DNA of 64,000 nucleotides from Rhynchosporium graminicola (taxonomy: Eukaryota > Ascomycota > Leotiomycetes > Helotiales > Ploettnerulaceae): contig FJUW01000055.1 of assembly GCA_900074885.1 (NCBI GenBank), positions 56,600 through 120,599 of the forward strand. The letters are read 5' to 3'. How positions within the stretch are numbered: position 1 is the stretch's first letter; each line of letters opens with the position of its first letter. Below, in pieces: positions 37,057 to 48,324 of this stretch. The translations under genes and the position numbers were made by a program. The notes below the pieces were generated by a model. The model did not search any database, was not told where the DNA came from, and worked only from the letters and a program-made list of their open reading frames with translations.

Positions 37057-37439
37057 ATGAAGCATCTCTCTATCGTACTCGCCTGCGTTGCCGCTACCCA
37101 CGCCTATCAAGTTGTCATTTGTACTTTTGACGGTGGTGCGTCTATTGGAGATGTAGAATGGGCCATTCAACATAGAAAAGATGAACTAGGCCTTGGTGGA
37201 AAAGGCTTCTGGAACGGGCGCGTAAATACTTGTGATGGCGAACAAGTTGTGTCCCTCTGTAGGAGCGATGCATTCAGCCGCATACGGACCACGAAGCTTG
37301 AAGGCATCAAAGAAGTTGCATGTTATCCCTCAGGAGCTGTTGGATTCCCTGTATGCAATAACGTCGACTGTTCGAAGGTACTTTCTCCCTTGGTAAATGA
37401 GATGTCTAGATTTAAGCTAATTAAACATAGCACAACTAA
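37057..37439 (+). CDS. Small cysteine-rich secreted protein (effector-like candidate)
   Basis: Predicted 109 residues. ATG at 37057 starts MKHLSIVLACVAATHA, a typical signal peptide with likely cleavage after THA (residue 16). The mature part, about 93 residues, has six cysteines (contexts VICTF, NTCDG, SLCRS, VACYP, PVCNN, VDCSK), fitting three disulfides. Exon 1 ends at 37377 (AAG|GTACTT). A 53-bp intron with a GCTAATT-like branch site ends CATAG at 37430. Exon 2 adds only His-Asn and a stop. Without splicing the frame runs to 37563 and adds a hydrophobic tail unlike the rest. A pyrimidine-rich leader precedes the ATG. No known family was recognised. Effector function is inferred only from size, secretion and cysteines. 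Confidence 0.62.
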
Positions 37440-40400
37440 GAATACCCTCTTCACGCTCTGCATACTGCTGTGGATACTAGGGGGTGAAATATCAGTTATC
37501 AAGCGGCCGGGGTTATTGCGTACGTTTAAGCAGCAATCTACGGGTCGTATCACGGTATGTTGATACGCAGGGAGACTAGTCGGGACAGAATACCACTTTA
37601 CCTTTTACTTTTCCTTTTCCTGTATCTCGGAGTAAGTTTCGAGGCATGTAGAGTACGTGTGAAACCTGTGGTGAAGGTGCTGATCTGATGTCGATTGCGG
37701 GGGTATAGGGGAAGTACAGAGGTAGCAACTTCATAGTTAGATCCACCTGCCGCTCATGGATGAGAGATATCGATACAAATTTGCTTCGATGAGCTGGGAT
37801 AAATTTACTTTGTTTTAACGGCAGTTATCGACTTCGACTTTGACTTTGAAGTCTATACAGCATATACTTGTTACAAGCAGTATATAAGTAACCCCGCAGT
37901 CACTCTGCTGCTTCTTGCTGTTACAGATAAACTTGGGTTATAAAAGTAGACGAATTAAACTACAAGTACGACCTACTTTTTAACGATAGATGAGATAGAC
38001 CCACTATCAACGTTCTCTCGTACTGTATCAATATCTCAACCTCTATTTCTTAGAATAACCTGTTTTAAGGAGGTGAACTTACGTATAGTTTTCCTAATTC
38101 AACTATATAAATATTAATACGAGTAGCTATTCTAAGTTCACCAAGTAAGAGTCCCATGCAAGCAAAATAAAAAGTATTCATATAGGTCTTCTTATCGCAT
38201 ACTTTAAGGGCCTGGTACCAGCCTATTGCGAGCCACATCTCGTCCTAAACAATTCAGCAAAGCAAAAATGAAGATATCCGTCTCTGTCCTTCGCTTGCTA
38301 GTCCACTTGGGCGTCACACGAGGAGTACACCATCCAGCTCCACTTAGGAAAGGTTGCCCAGTTGACAGCATGCAATTACTCGCTCTGTCTAGTTTATGAT
38401 TCAGCATTATACGATGATTCTCTAAATATCTCTTCTTTGCTAGCAATAGCAGACTTTGCTTGGAACTCTCCTGCCATAAAACTATGTCCTGGTGAAGACA
38501 GGTGAAGACACTCTGCCAAAACGCACGTCCTACATAAAGATACGCGTGGTGTACCTCGTAAGTACCTACTACACACATTCTAGGCAGAGCACCTACTAAC
38601 ACAAATACAGCGATAACAAGTGCCTCTGTACGTGAAAAGATGGTCGGAGACGGGTGAGGGGCAAAGCCGTGCCAGTAGTATCAAGGAATAGATGGCTCAA
38701 GTGTATTTAATCAGAGCCAGAGCTTCTTCAATCAGCAACCTAGATTCTTCATGTTCGGAGGTCTCTACGGTGGTAAATTACCAGATGGCATGTCCCAACA
38801 GCTACGCATTTAATGTTATGGTAGTGTGGTAACTTAACAACCCTACTAATAGGTAATGCTGTGCTCTCTTTCTACAGACGGATTTGATTCTTGTTCTCAA
38901 TAGGCAGAATATTGGTTCACGGAAACTGATCAATTTCGACGTTTTCGCTGTTTGATGACTGACTGCCCTGTAATGGCCTGTCATCTCCTCGTCGAAAAAG
39001 GTACGTCTGCCAACTTACAGCTCTTGTAAATAATAAGTGCTACATTTACGTCACCTTCTTTGCCGCTTCAGGTAAGTAAGTATCTTTTTCTTTTATACAT
39101 ATCCGTACTCGTCTGCCGAAGCTCCTGGCAGCGGCAGGAAACCTAATGTTGCCCGAACCGTCAGACGGCTTGCGGATCTGATTCCGGAATTGCCTCATTA
39201 CTCGGTACTTCCCCGACTCGCGTGCATTCAGGACGATATTCCGTCATGGGGTGACAGACTATCGAATGCAAGAGCGCACGCCAGTACTCTCTCTGTAAGT
39301 AAATCCCGGAGATAAATTTCTGCATGTGCTGCATATGAGCATCTTCATGATGCCTGGAAATATGAGGCTGAAAGACACATAGAACCCCGGGCTCAGTTAC
39401 TGTTCAAATCAATCGAGATTCAGATGTAGTCTTGCAAGATAAAATGAGAAGGAGTGGTAGTTAGATTTCCATGGTTAATTCACTGCCTTTATTCTACTTT
39501 TATGCAATTGTTTGTGTCCTCTGTAGGTTGAAGAAGTTTAATCTTTATCTCGGTCCCAGATTTAGCAGTTTCTCGGTAGCGAATGTCTCATTTAAAGCAA
39601 TTTATCCCACAAGCTTACTTAAGGAGGAACGAATTTCCGATTCGGCACGCTATCCTTGGATATTAGGTATAGCTGCGGCGTTCTATCTCGGAGAAATGCG
39701 CGAGTTTGTTCCGTATTGAGGACATGAGATGAGTGACGACGACCTTTAAAAAATTTCATCTGGTGCGTGATAGAACTCAAAGTCTCGAATGATGTATTGA
39801 CGTACGATCAGAAGCTACGGGTCTGGACTCTCAGGTCTTGGCTTCTTAATATTTCCAGGAGTTTCTGGACAAGCACTGGACGCCGTTAGGAGTAGGATGG
39901 GTCACTAAAATGTAGGGCTTTTCGAGCTCTCTGTGGCGAGTGACGTTCATGACTTGTCAATTCAAGGTGTTATTTTTGGGACATGAACACTTTCAAACGT
40001 CGGATTCTAATTAAGAGATGAATTGCTATGGGAGGCTCGCAAGAGCTCAGAACCTATTACATGAACCCTTCTGAAAGAACTGATCTGCTGTTATATGCAG
40101 CATAGAATTGATTTATGACTTTCTTACGCCTCGGGTGCTTTCTGTAAATGATCGGGTAGAAAAAGCGCGCTCTACGGAGTGAAGCTTTAGACTCAACGCA
40201 TACAGCGGGCTCAAGAATCTTCCTAGCTCGACTAGGTAGTAGACATGAAAAATTGGTCACTCTAATGCTTCCAAGCGGTTCATCGAGTTGATACTATTAT
40301 TCATAGAGTATCTTTAATCTTACTGTTTTGTCGTAAAAGCATATCCCTCTTCCGCTTTTCTTATATGATGATTCATAAGAAATTGGGTTTGACAATTTCA

Positions 40401-40899
40401 TGCCCTTTGATACCTCCGGGTACATGTGCACATCAGATTAATCAGAAAATCGCTATCAGACGGCGCCTTCTACCTCGCTTATTATTAGTAGGAAGTATAA
40501 ATATTCCCATCCCTGAGCTATTTATCACGAATCCTTGCTCATCTGTGAACATCACTTCCTTGCTAGGAAAGCAATTCAACCCGATCGACGCCACTTCTGT
40601 CAGACAACGATTATCCATCCCCTGTCCATGCTTCTGCTGTCACCAACAATGAAGCCGTGAGAGAGAGCCTGACATTCACTTCCCAACTGTTCCCTGCTCG
40701 AAACTATCTCGATCTGCCAGACCTGTCAATCTCGTCTTACCAGCTTCTGAAGCTATTCAATCAGGAAGTGCCTACAGTTCGCCGTGGCCGTCGCTGTAGT
40801 CACCGAATCGGAGAGAGGACCAGAAATCAGACTGACACGGCACAGACTAAGGAAATTTGTTTTGCACAGACACTGCCACGAGAAGTAAGAAATTAGCCA
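37440..40899. other. Intergenic, no supported gene
   Basis: Alternating AT-rich and balanced sequence with short open frames on both strands only. A minus-strand frame at 38204-38602 lacks an ATG at its 5' end, and one at 40365-40652 (plus) has no recognisable motif. The stretch 37,780-38,170 is AT-rich and may be a local insertion or 3' UTR. I see nothing that can be called a gene. Confidence 0.5.
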
Positions 40900-43800
40900 A
40901 CAAAATAAGACGTCGCAAGACCTCATACTCATCCGACCGTTCACAGCGTAGATATTTAGGCGCCATCCAGGCTGATTCCCTGACTCTTTAGCAGCCACCA
41001 GCAACTTCCATACCAGCACTTCCCGGCCAGGGAGCCATCAACAGGGCAGTAAGCCAGGACCAACCCAGCGTCATTCCAATCAAGCTTTCAGCAGCGTCCT
41101 TTTCCTGTGCAGAACAGCACTTCTTCTCCTCTTCCTCTCCAGGATCCTTCAACGGTCTTTCATCCCCTACCCAGCCCACCACTTGAGCCCCCTATCCTTG
41201 CTTCCCGCACTCCCAGCAGCGTCCTCCCAGCCTGTCTACCTGCACTGCACTGCCTGCAACTTCTGCACTGTGTGTGCGCGCGATACCGTTGAAGCTACCC
41301 CCAGTAGTTCGTCCAGAACCCAGGCCAAGCCCAGGAACGCATCGGTCGCAAAGATAAAGAAAGTGAAGCTATTCGCGAGTCGCGCGAGATCGCGAAACAA
41401 ACAAACAACCGAAGAATCGACCCCATTTCAGTTTCAGCACAGCGACGTATCTTCTCGCGACTTTGACGTGACTCTCACGTCAGCTCTTCGTCTGACCCAG
41501 CAGAGTCTGTCGCACATCGGACGGACGGACGGAAGCACGGTACGTATCACGAGATTCTCCAGCACGCAGCGTACAGAGAGATACACGTGCAATCTCTCCA
41601 CCCGAGGACGAGGACCGGGACTGACTCAGATCAAGAATAATTATCGCGACCTGCAGAAAGCACTAGAGCGTGTGCGTATCGAGATTTCGATTCCGAGCAT
41701 TCGATTCCATCGAGGTTGACTTCGAGTATTGCGACTTTTGTTTGTGCTGCACTGCATCGCGTAAGTACATACTTTCAGCCGCTTATCTCGTGGAGGTCGC
41801 ATTGCATCCCGTCTGTATCAACTCGAGTACTGCAGATTCCGAGAGACAATTGTGGAATATTTACCTTCACTATTCCAGCAGTGAGGATCAGGTTAGTAAA
41901 CAAAGTTCCTATTTCCCGGAGCCAGGCCAAGCTCGAAATCCTCCCTTCACCTCCCTTTGTCATGTGCCTTCCTTCCTTCCTTATCTGGATAAGGGAACGA
42001 GATTTTCGAAGCCCGACGCGTCCTACGCCGCCACGCCCCTACTTTTTCTCGTCGCCAACCGAAGAACAGTACCAACCACCATCAATCTCGTGCTGAGAGT
42101 CACATTTTCCTCTCGAAACTTCCTTTGCACACCCGTATCACCTGCGCCTGTACAACTCCAACAACGTGGGCAACAGAACTTTCCCCGACTGCGCGCGCGC
42201 ATCATCACAATCTCTATCTCTGTAGCAGCAATAGAATCAGTCGCAACTACTACCAGATCTCGCAGATGCGACAGCAACACAACTAGATCTTCGAACTTTC
42301 ACTATCCTGGTCTGATCTGCCTTCTTGATATCGAGTCCTTTGGGGCTAAACCTGACGTTTGGATACACATGCTAACAACCGTACAACGCAGATTCGAATT
42401 ATCGTGTCTCCTACTTCCTGCCTCACCCTTGTCTACATTCCCGTAGAACGTTCTCTGCAGCTCTTCTGCAAGTCCCGAAAATCATCTTCCAGGGACTACC
42501 TGAGATACGCAGGATATCGCATACACACTTTGCGACCTTGAATTCGGATTCATATAGAGCACTGGCAAGATTATCCTCGAGACGGCAAGTCTTACATAAT
42601 ACTTTCTTTGGCGCGGGCACTGGAACTCGCAATTGTCGCATGCATACTATTCAATTACGTTATGCAAGCTACATAAACTAACTTGCCACTCCAGATTGAA
42701 GTTTCTGCTCTGGTCACGGTCCCTGAGAACGATATCCTCGGACACCAGGTGCTGTTCAGCTTCTTTACGGATATCTTTTCCCAATTCTAGTTCGAGAACA
42801 GCAGTCACCAAGGTCAGTACAAAGAGCCAACTCTTCTTTGTGGTAGGACGAGATCAAGCACTTTCTTGATCTGCCCATCGCCTTTCCATCTGCTTATCAA
42901 TAGCTGTTCCCGGTTTCACAAGCATAGCAAGTTGCTAATATATTGACAGGCAATCAATCACCTGCACTAAAGCACGTCAACTGACGAACCATATATCTCG
43001 ACCCATCGATACAGACTGCAGGCAAGGAAAGACGCGATAAACGCTTCATCCTCAAGGTATGTTCTAGGCCCCAGGCTCTTTCTTTTTTTCGTGTGGCACA
43101 TTTGTTTTCTTACCTGTGGCCCATGGATGGCGTTCCGTATCCTTGTTTTCTCCTTTCCCCACCGCACGGTAATGGCCTGTAAGCGAGGTGCCATCCCATC
43201 CCATCCCATCCGCGATCAAGGCCTGACAGGATGGGATGAGAGGGAGAGGGCAGCCAGCCAGCATGGGACAACATGACACGGACATGGGCATAAGCAAGGT
43301 CAGGGAAGCCTGTTGCATGACCTGGCCGACCTCTACCTCCACCTCCAGCTCCGCCCCCTACCCTGCTCATGCTCATGCTCTGCAACCTCGTCTTGCTCCT
43401 TAATTAATATGCCGATACCTGCTCTGGCAATCTTGGCCCGTCCCCCATCCTGGGCCGATGTTTACCAACCACCCTTGCCTGCATCATATATCTCCAAGCC
43501 CAGTCGCTCAAACTGACATACCTCCCTACCTTGTCTCTTCCACAGACAACGGTGTCTTGAGTTATTCCAGCCTTCTTCACTCTGTTTTCAGCCTTGTTGA
43601 TTATCACCTGCGTCATCTGTCCATCATTGCGACAGCGACTTACTCGAGTTGCGGTACTGAACCCTTCTTGTATGCAAGTTCCCTATCTCGCATGAACTAG
43701 TCTTGTTCTGCTGCAAGTCGCCGCCTACATATCTTTACCTTCAAGCGTTTGAACACGAAACTGACACAAGAGTTGACAGGATACGATACCGATACGTCGA

Positions 43801-46800
43801 TTTACAAGGTACTCTTTCGGCCTCCAAAGAGAAAATACATGTAAGTCTAACAACAGTTCTTTTCGTTGTAGCGATATCGATTGCGACGGATACCTGGATC
43901 AATGCTGGGAGGGTTATCCATGGACAAAGAAGGTCGTGGTTCAAAAAACGAATTTCGTGGAACTTCGACGAGGCAGCCTTCTGCGCCAGCTCATACTCCT
44001 TGCACCATGTTCCAGCATGGGCGTCACCGTTCGTTTACCAGCGAGGGATTCCCTGCCCAGCCTCCAATCGTCCCATATCTTTTGTACAACTCGAATAATT
44101 GTCATCCTTCCGCTCGCTACCCCATCGTTTCCACCATTTCTGCTGAAAGCGTGGGATTCGTACCATGACTCGGGAGTCGGGAAAGTATATGCGGCTCGCC
44201 GTTTGCAAACGAAGGCAGATTGAAAGCTCAATTTGCCTCATCATCGGATTTCTAATTACAGAAACGTTACATTGGGAGAGGTTTCGCTACATCAACTGGG
44301 TTACAACCCTCTCGGTTGGAATACATGATGTGTTTCCATGAAAATGAGCGAGCCGGAGAGCTGGACTCGCAATCTAATTTTGCATCACGACTTCTCGCCC
44401 AGTGTCCATTTTTTGCATCCCTGTGGCTCTTCAGCCTGCCGTATCCGAACGATTGCTGACTGGAAAATTGAAGCAGAGCCGACGTCTCATCACAGACACA
44501 CAGATCCCAAGATATCAGATTGTTGAATAGTTGTCGTTGTGAGTAGTCTTGCGACGTTCACCTGCAGCAAGTTTCGGCTTCCGGTTGGTGAGTTGCGACA
44601 GTCCTGGCACTCCCCTGTACCGCGATTTGCAACGCACAGATGTTGCAAGCATAGCATGGCATGAATGCCCCTGTTTGGCTGCCACCACCACCCACAGCGC
44701 CCAACAAGGCTCCCTAATCTCAACGGCTGCCTGCCCTGGTGGCGGCTGGCTTTCATGGCGGAACCTTGATGCTGACGGATCCTCTTAGAAGCAGATCCCA
44801 ACATCCACATCGAATCCATCTCAACCACTACCGAGATGGCTCACCGACAGAGCGGAGGATATAAAGAGGAGCCCGGCGTGTCAGTGGCGAATGACCACGT
44901 AAGTTCACCAACCTTTCATGACGACACTCGCTGTTACATATTGTTCAACCTTTTCTTTTGACGAGTCCTGATGTAGCGCTCGTGTGGTGTATTGCTACAC
45001 TGGTCACATTTGTTTTCGCTTCAAGAACTCCCTCCAAACTCGCAAAGGTGTACCAATTCGGCCCTGGCGCGAATGGGTTTCACTAGGATGAGCTGGCGTG
45101 GGAGCAGCTTCGATGCTTTCCAGAAGGCCAGCATCTTCACATTGATCCATGTTTTTATCCGGCCCAGTGGCTGGGCAGGCTGGAGATTGAGTGTTGCTGA
45201 GCTCTAGCGGCTTCGGGGCTGGGTTTCACAGGGCAGCCCGAGACAAGGGGTCTCAGACTGCTGCCCAATCCCACGCGACATCCCGGACGGTACCCTGCAC
45301 ACGCACACGCACTCGCACACGCACTCGTGTACCCTCGTCTGCCCCCCGAGTTGGGTGGTGGAATTGTTCGGTCAGCGATCATGATGTGCTGCAGAGTCAG
45401 GCAGTCTGTTTGAAGATGTATTCGTGCGTGTAGACGAATCTTGTCTCGTGTTTTGCTCACCTCCCCCAATGATGTTCACCGCCTGCGGGTCGTGTGCTTT
45501 GGGTGTGTGCATTCGCTTGCGAGTTTGAGGTGCATGGCAGGATGTCTTGCTCTCTCTCCCTCTCTAGCATCGCGCGCGTTTGTTTGTTTACCTGGTGTTC
45601 GTGTCAGTCAGTATTCTTGCCTTGCACAGCGTTTCCCGATCTCGATCACTTCCCCCTGTGCTGTGCTGTGCTGTGCTTGCAGGCTCGGAGCATTCTCGTT
45701 TGGGATTCTTCCCCGGAATGCCCGCTGCAGGAAGAAGGGGTGATGAGCAGTAGAAGTGCAAGCGAGATCCAGGGGCCTGCAGCTGGTTTTCTTTGAACTT
45801 GTCAGTCGTAATTGTTTTTCTCTCGAAGGCATCGCGTATAGCGGGGCGATGGGCAAGGTCTCATGGATCCCGAGCGAGTGTGAAGATGGCCATGGGTCAA
45901 CATGACACAGCATGAGAGACGGGGAGTGGATGAACACGGCAAGCATGCATGGGATTGGACTGCTTGACTAGCATCTCCCCTCCTCCTCCCGCCTGCGAGT
46001 AGCGAGCGGGTATCGCGCCAAGACCTCCACTCACCTCACCTCACCTCACCTCACTCACTTGCCTGTCTCATCGCTCCTTCCCTTGGCCCTCCTCCGGGAC
46101 CCCTATCCCCTAGCACTTGACACAACACTACCACTATCCTTTACTACTGTAGCCGTCTTCACCCACACGGCGTCATCTTCCTTCCTTCTGAAAATACCCG
46201 CCATTATCCCTGCTGGTGTGATTGGACGTGCACAAACGAGTCGGAGAGAGCACACCCAATAGCAAGCCCTGGCTCGCCGGTGCTGGTGATGTTCGGTCCA
46301 CTTGAATGGACCCAGTGGCTCCACTCAGCATGGTCTTCCACCAGTCACAGCAAGTCGCGACCCCCCCGCACGTCCAGTTCTTCACCGCTGCAACCTGACC
46401 AGCGACGGCAGGTGAGCCCTTGAGCACTGTTAGTGTATATCTGGCGTTCCTCGCTGCGAGTGCAAGCCCCATATATCCCATTGGATGTCCCCCCCCCGAC
46501 ATGGCCCTGCCTCAGAAGTTCCCTTGTCCTGGTCCCTCGCAACCCTGTCCACTTCCGTCGACCGTTGCATGGCAAGCCTCGATATCAGAAACCTCGTCAC
46601 GTTTATTATTATTCCTGCGTTGTTGAGGTTGTTCAGTCAGTTACTCCCATCCCAGTCAATCCTGTGCTTAATGGCGGTTTTATTATCATCTGAACATCAT
46701 ATCTGCCCAACTCTATCTATCCTTACTCGATACTGAACGGCATTCTCCTGCTCCACTCAAACCCCCTACCTCGTCCATTTAATACCCTCACCATCCCCTA

Positions 46801-47410
46801 CCTACAACTTCCCAAGGACTCTAGAATCCTTCTTCCCTCATCCAAACTTGTACATTGCCAACCAGCACCTTACTTGGTCGTTCGTTCCACCTCCCCCCAG
46901 TCGCATCGAGTACTGCATCCCAATCTGAAAGCCGAATTTGGGCGGTTCGTTCTTGCCTGTCCGGTATATCCATCCTCGTTCAGTGAAGCGTGCTTCCTTC
47001 CTTCTCTTTTCTGCTTTGCGTTTCGGCATTCCTTCTTCTTTCTTCCTCGTTCATTTCCTAGAGTTCCGCAATCCTCGTCAACCCACTGCAAGGAAAGTGA
47101 GGCCTGCGAAAGTCTCTCATCCTCGGACATTACCCGGTCACTTGGCTGGAGATTTCGTAATAGAACAAGGCTTCTGTTGAACGGAGGTACACCCTCGCTC
47201 TTTCCCCTTGTCCACCCCCCGTCATCCGCGTTCCTTTTGACTCCATCTCGTGCCTGCTATCTGCTATCTGCTTTGCCTGTCCAAGACACGACGATCAGGC
47301 ACAAGGTCCCGCATCTGCAGTCAACCCTCGTCTTCAAGGATTCCTTTTACCTGTATTTCCTTGCCTGTGGAGTGTCAAGATACAAACATCGCGTCGCGTT
47401 GGACTTCACA
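40900..47410 (+). promoter_or_regulatory. Long upstream region or 5' leader of the regulator gene (putative)
   Basis: About 6.5 kb rich in C and T on the plus strand, with many simple repeats and no domain-bearing gene. Open frames up to 258 codons (41670-42446) exist because stops are rare in such composition. They show no family motif. Several consensus-like 5' splice sites occur (GTAAGT near 41,762, GTATGT near 43,058, GTAAGT near 44,906), suggesting a spliced non-coding leader. Long, spliced, uORF-bearing leaders are known for fungal developmental regulators. The extent of transcription cannot be seen from sequence, and a separate non-coding RNA gene is possible. Confidence 0.35.
45298..45327. 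repeat. CACACG/CACTCG simple repeat
   Basis: Alternating CACACGCACTCG units in the region upstream of the regulator gene. Confidence 0.8.
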
Positions 47411-48292
47411 ATGGTTGCTATATTTTACCGTGGCATTTACCACATGGTCCAAGACTCTCCTAGCTGACCACCGTCCTCTGCAGAATCACTCCCACCACCC
47501 CCAACACGGCCCTCCACAAGCTGCGCATCACCTGCAGCAATCCCGACCTCCAAGCATTGTTCACGGCGGACATCATCAGCTTCCTCCTCACAACCCTTAC
47601 CAACCTGCCCCCCCACACAACAGCGCGCAGTACGCCCCGAGTGCTGCAGGAGCCGGTGGACACAATCCTCAGGAGTTGCCTTACTACAATCAGACCCACG
47701 CCAGTCCCTACAGTACACCAGGCGCGTCAGGAACCTACTCATCGGCAGGTAAGGAAACAAATTGGACGCGTTTTGATACCTAGGAACACATCACTAACCA
47801 CCGCGTGTAGCAGAAGGAACTCCAGACATTATGGCCTCCGCGCACATTCAGACGCGACCATACCCGCCCATCTACAACACCCCTCAATCCAACTCTCCTG
47901 CTTCAATCGCATCTCCTTCGGGACATGATCAACACCAGAGAATGTATGGCGCGACGCCTTCGCAGATGCAACAGAACCCTCAGATGTACGGATATCCGGG
48001 TCAACAATCGCAATACCCAATACCACCCCAGGCTGCTCCTCAGTATGCGCCGCACCCGCAACACCCGCAGCAACATCAACAGCAGCAACCACAGCATCAG
48101 CAGCAGTCAATGACTTCGCAACCTAACCTTCTGATGTCTCAAACACCCGCTCAGCACATGCAGTCACACCCAAGTCAGCATCCTCAGGGAGGTATGATTG
48201 GAAGTCCGAGAACCAAGATGGAGCCGCAAGCACCACAGATCTCTCGACCAGCTCCCACTCTGGGACCTCCTCAACATCAACAACAACAACAA

Positions 48293-48324
<32 letters not shown>

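Noticed and set aside
38204..38602. Minus-strand frame of 132 codons
   Set aside because: Its 5' end is not an ATG, and an overlapping alternative frame is also open. No motif or signal peptide, so not called as a gene.
41183..42446. Two overlapping plus-strand open frames of 178 and 258 codons
   Set aside because: They lie in C/T-rich DNA where stops are rare, overlap in different frames, are Ser/Thr/Arg-rich without any family motif, and show no protein-like pattern. Most likely chance frames.
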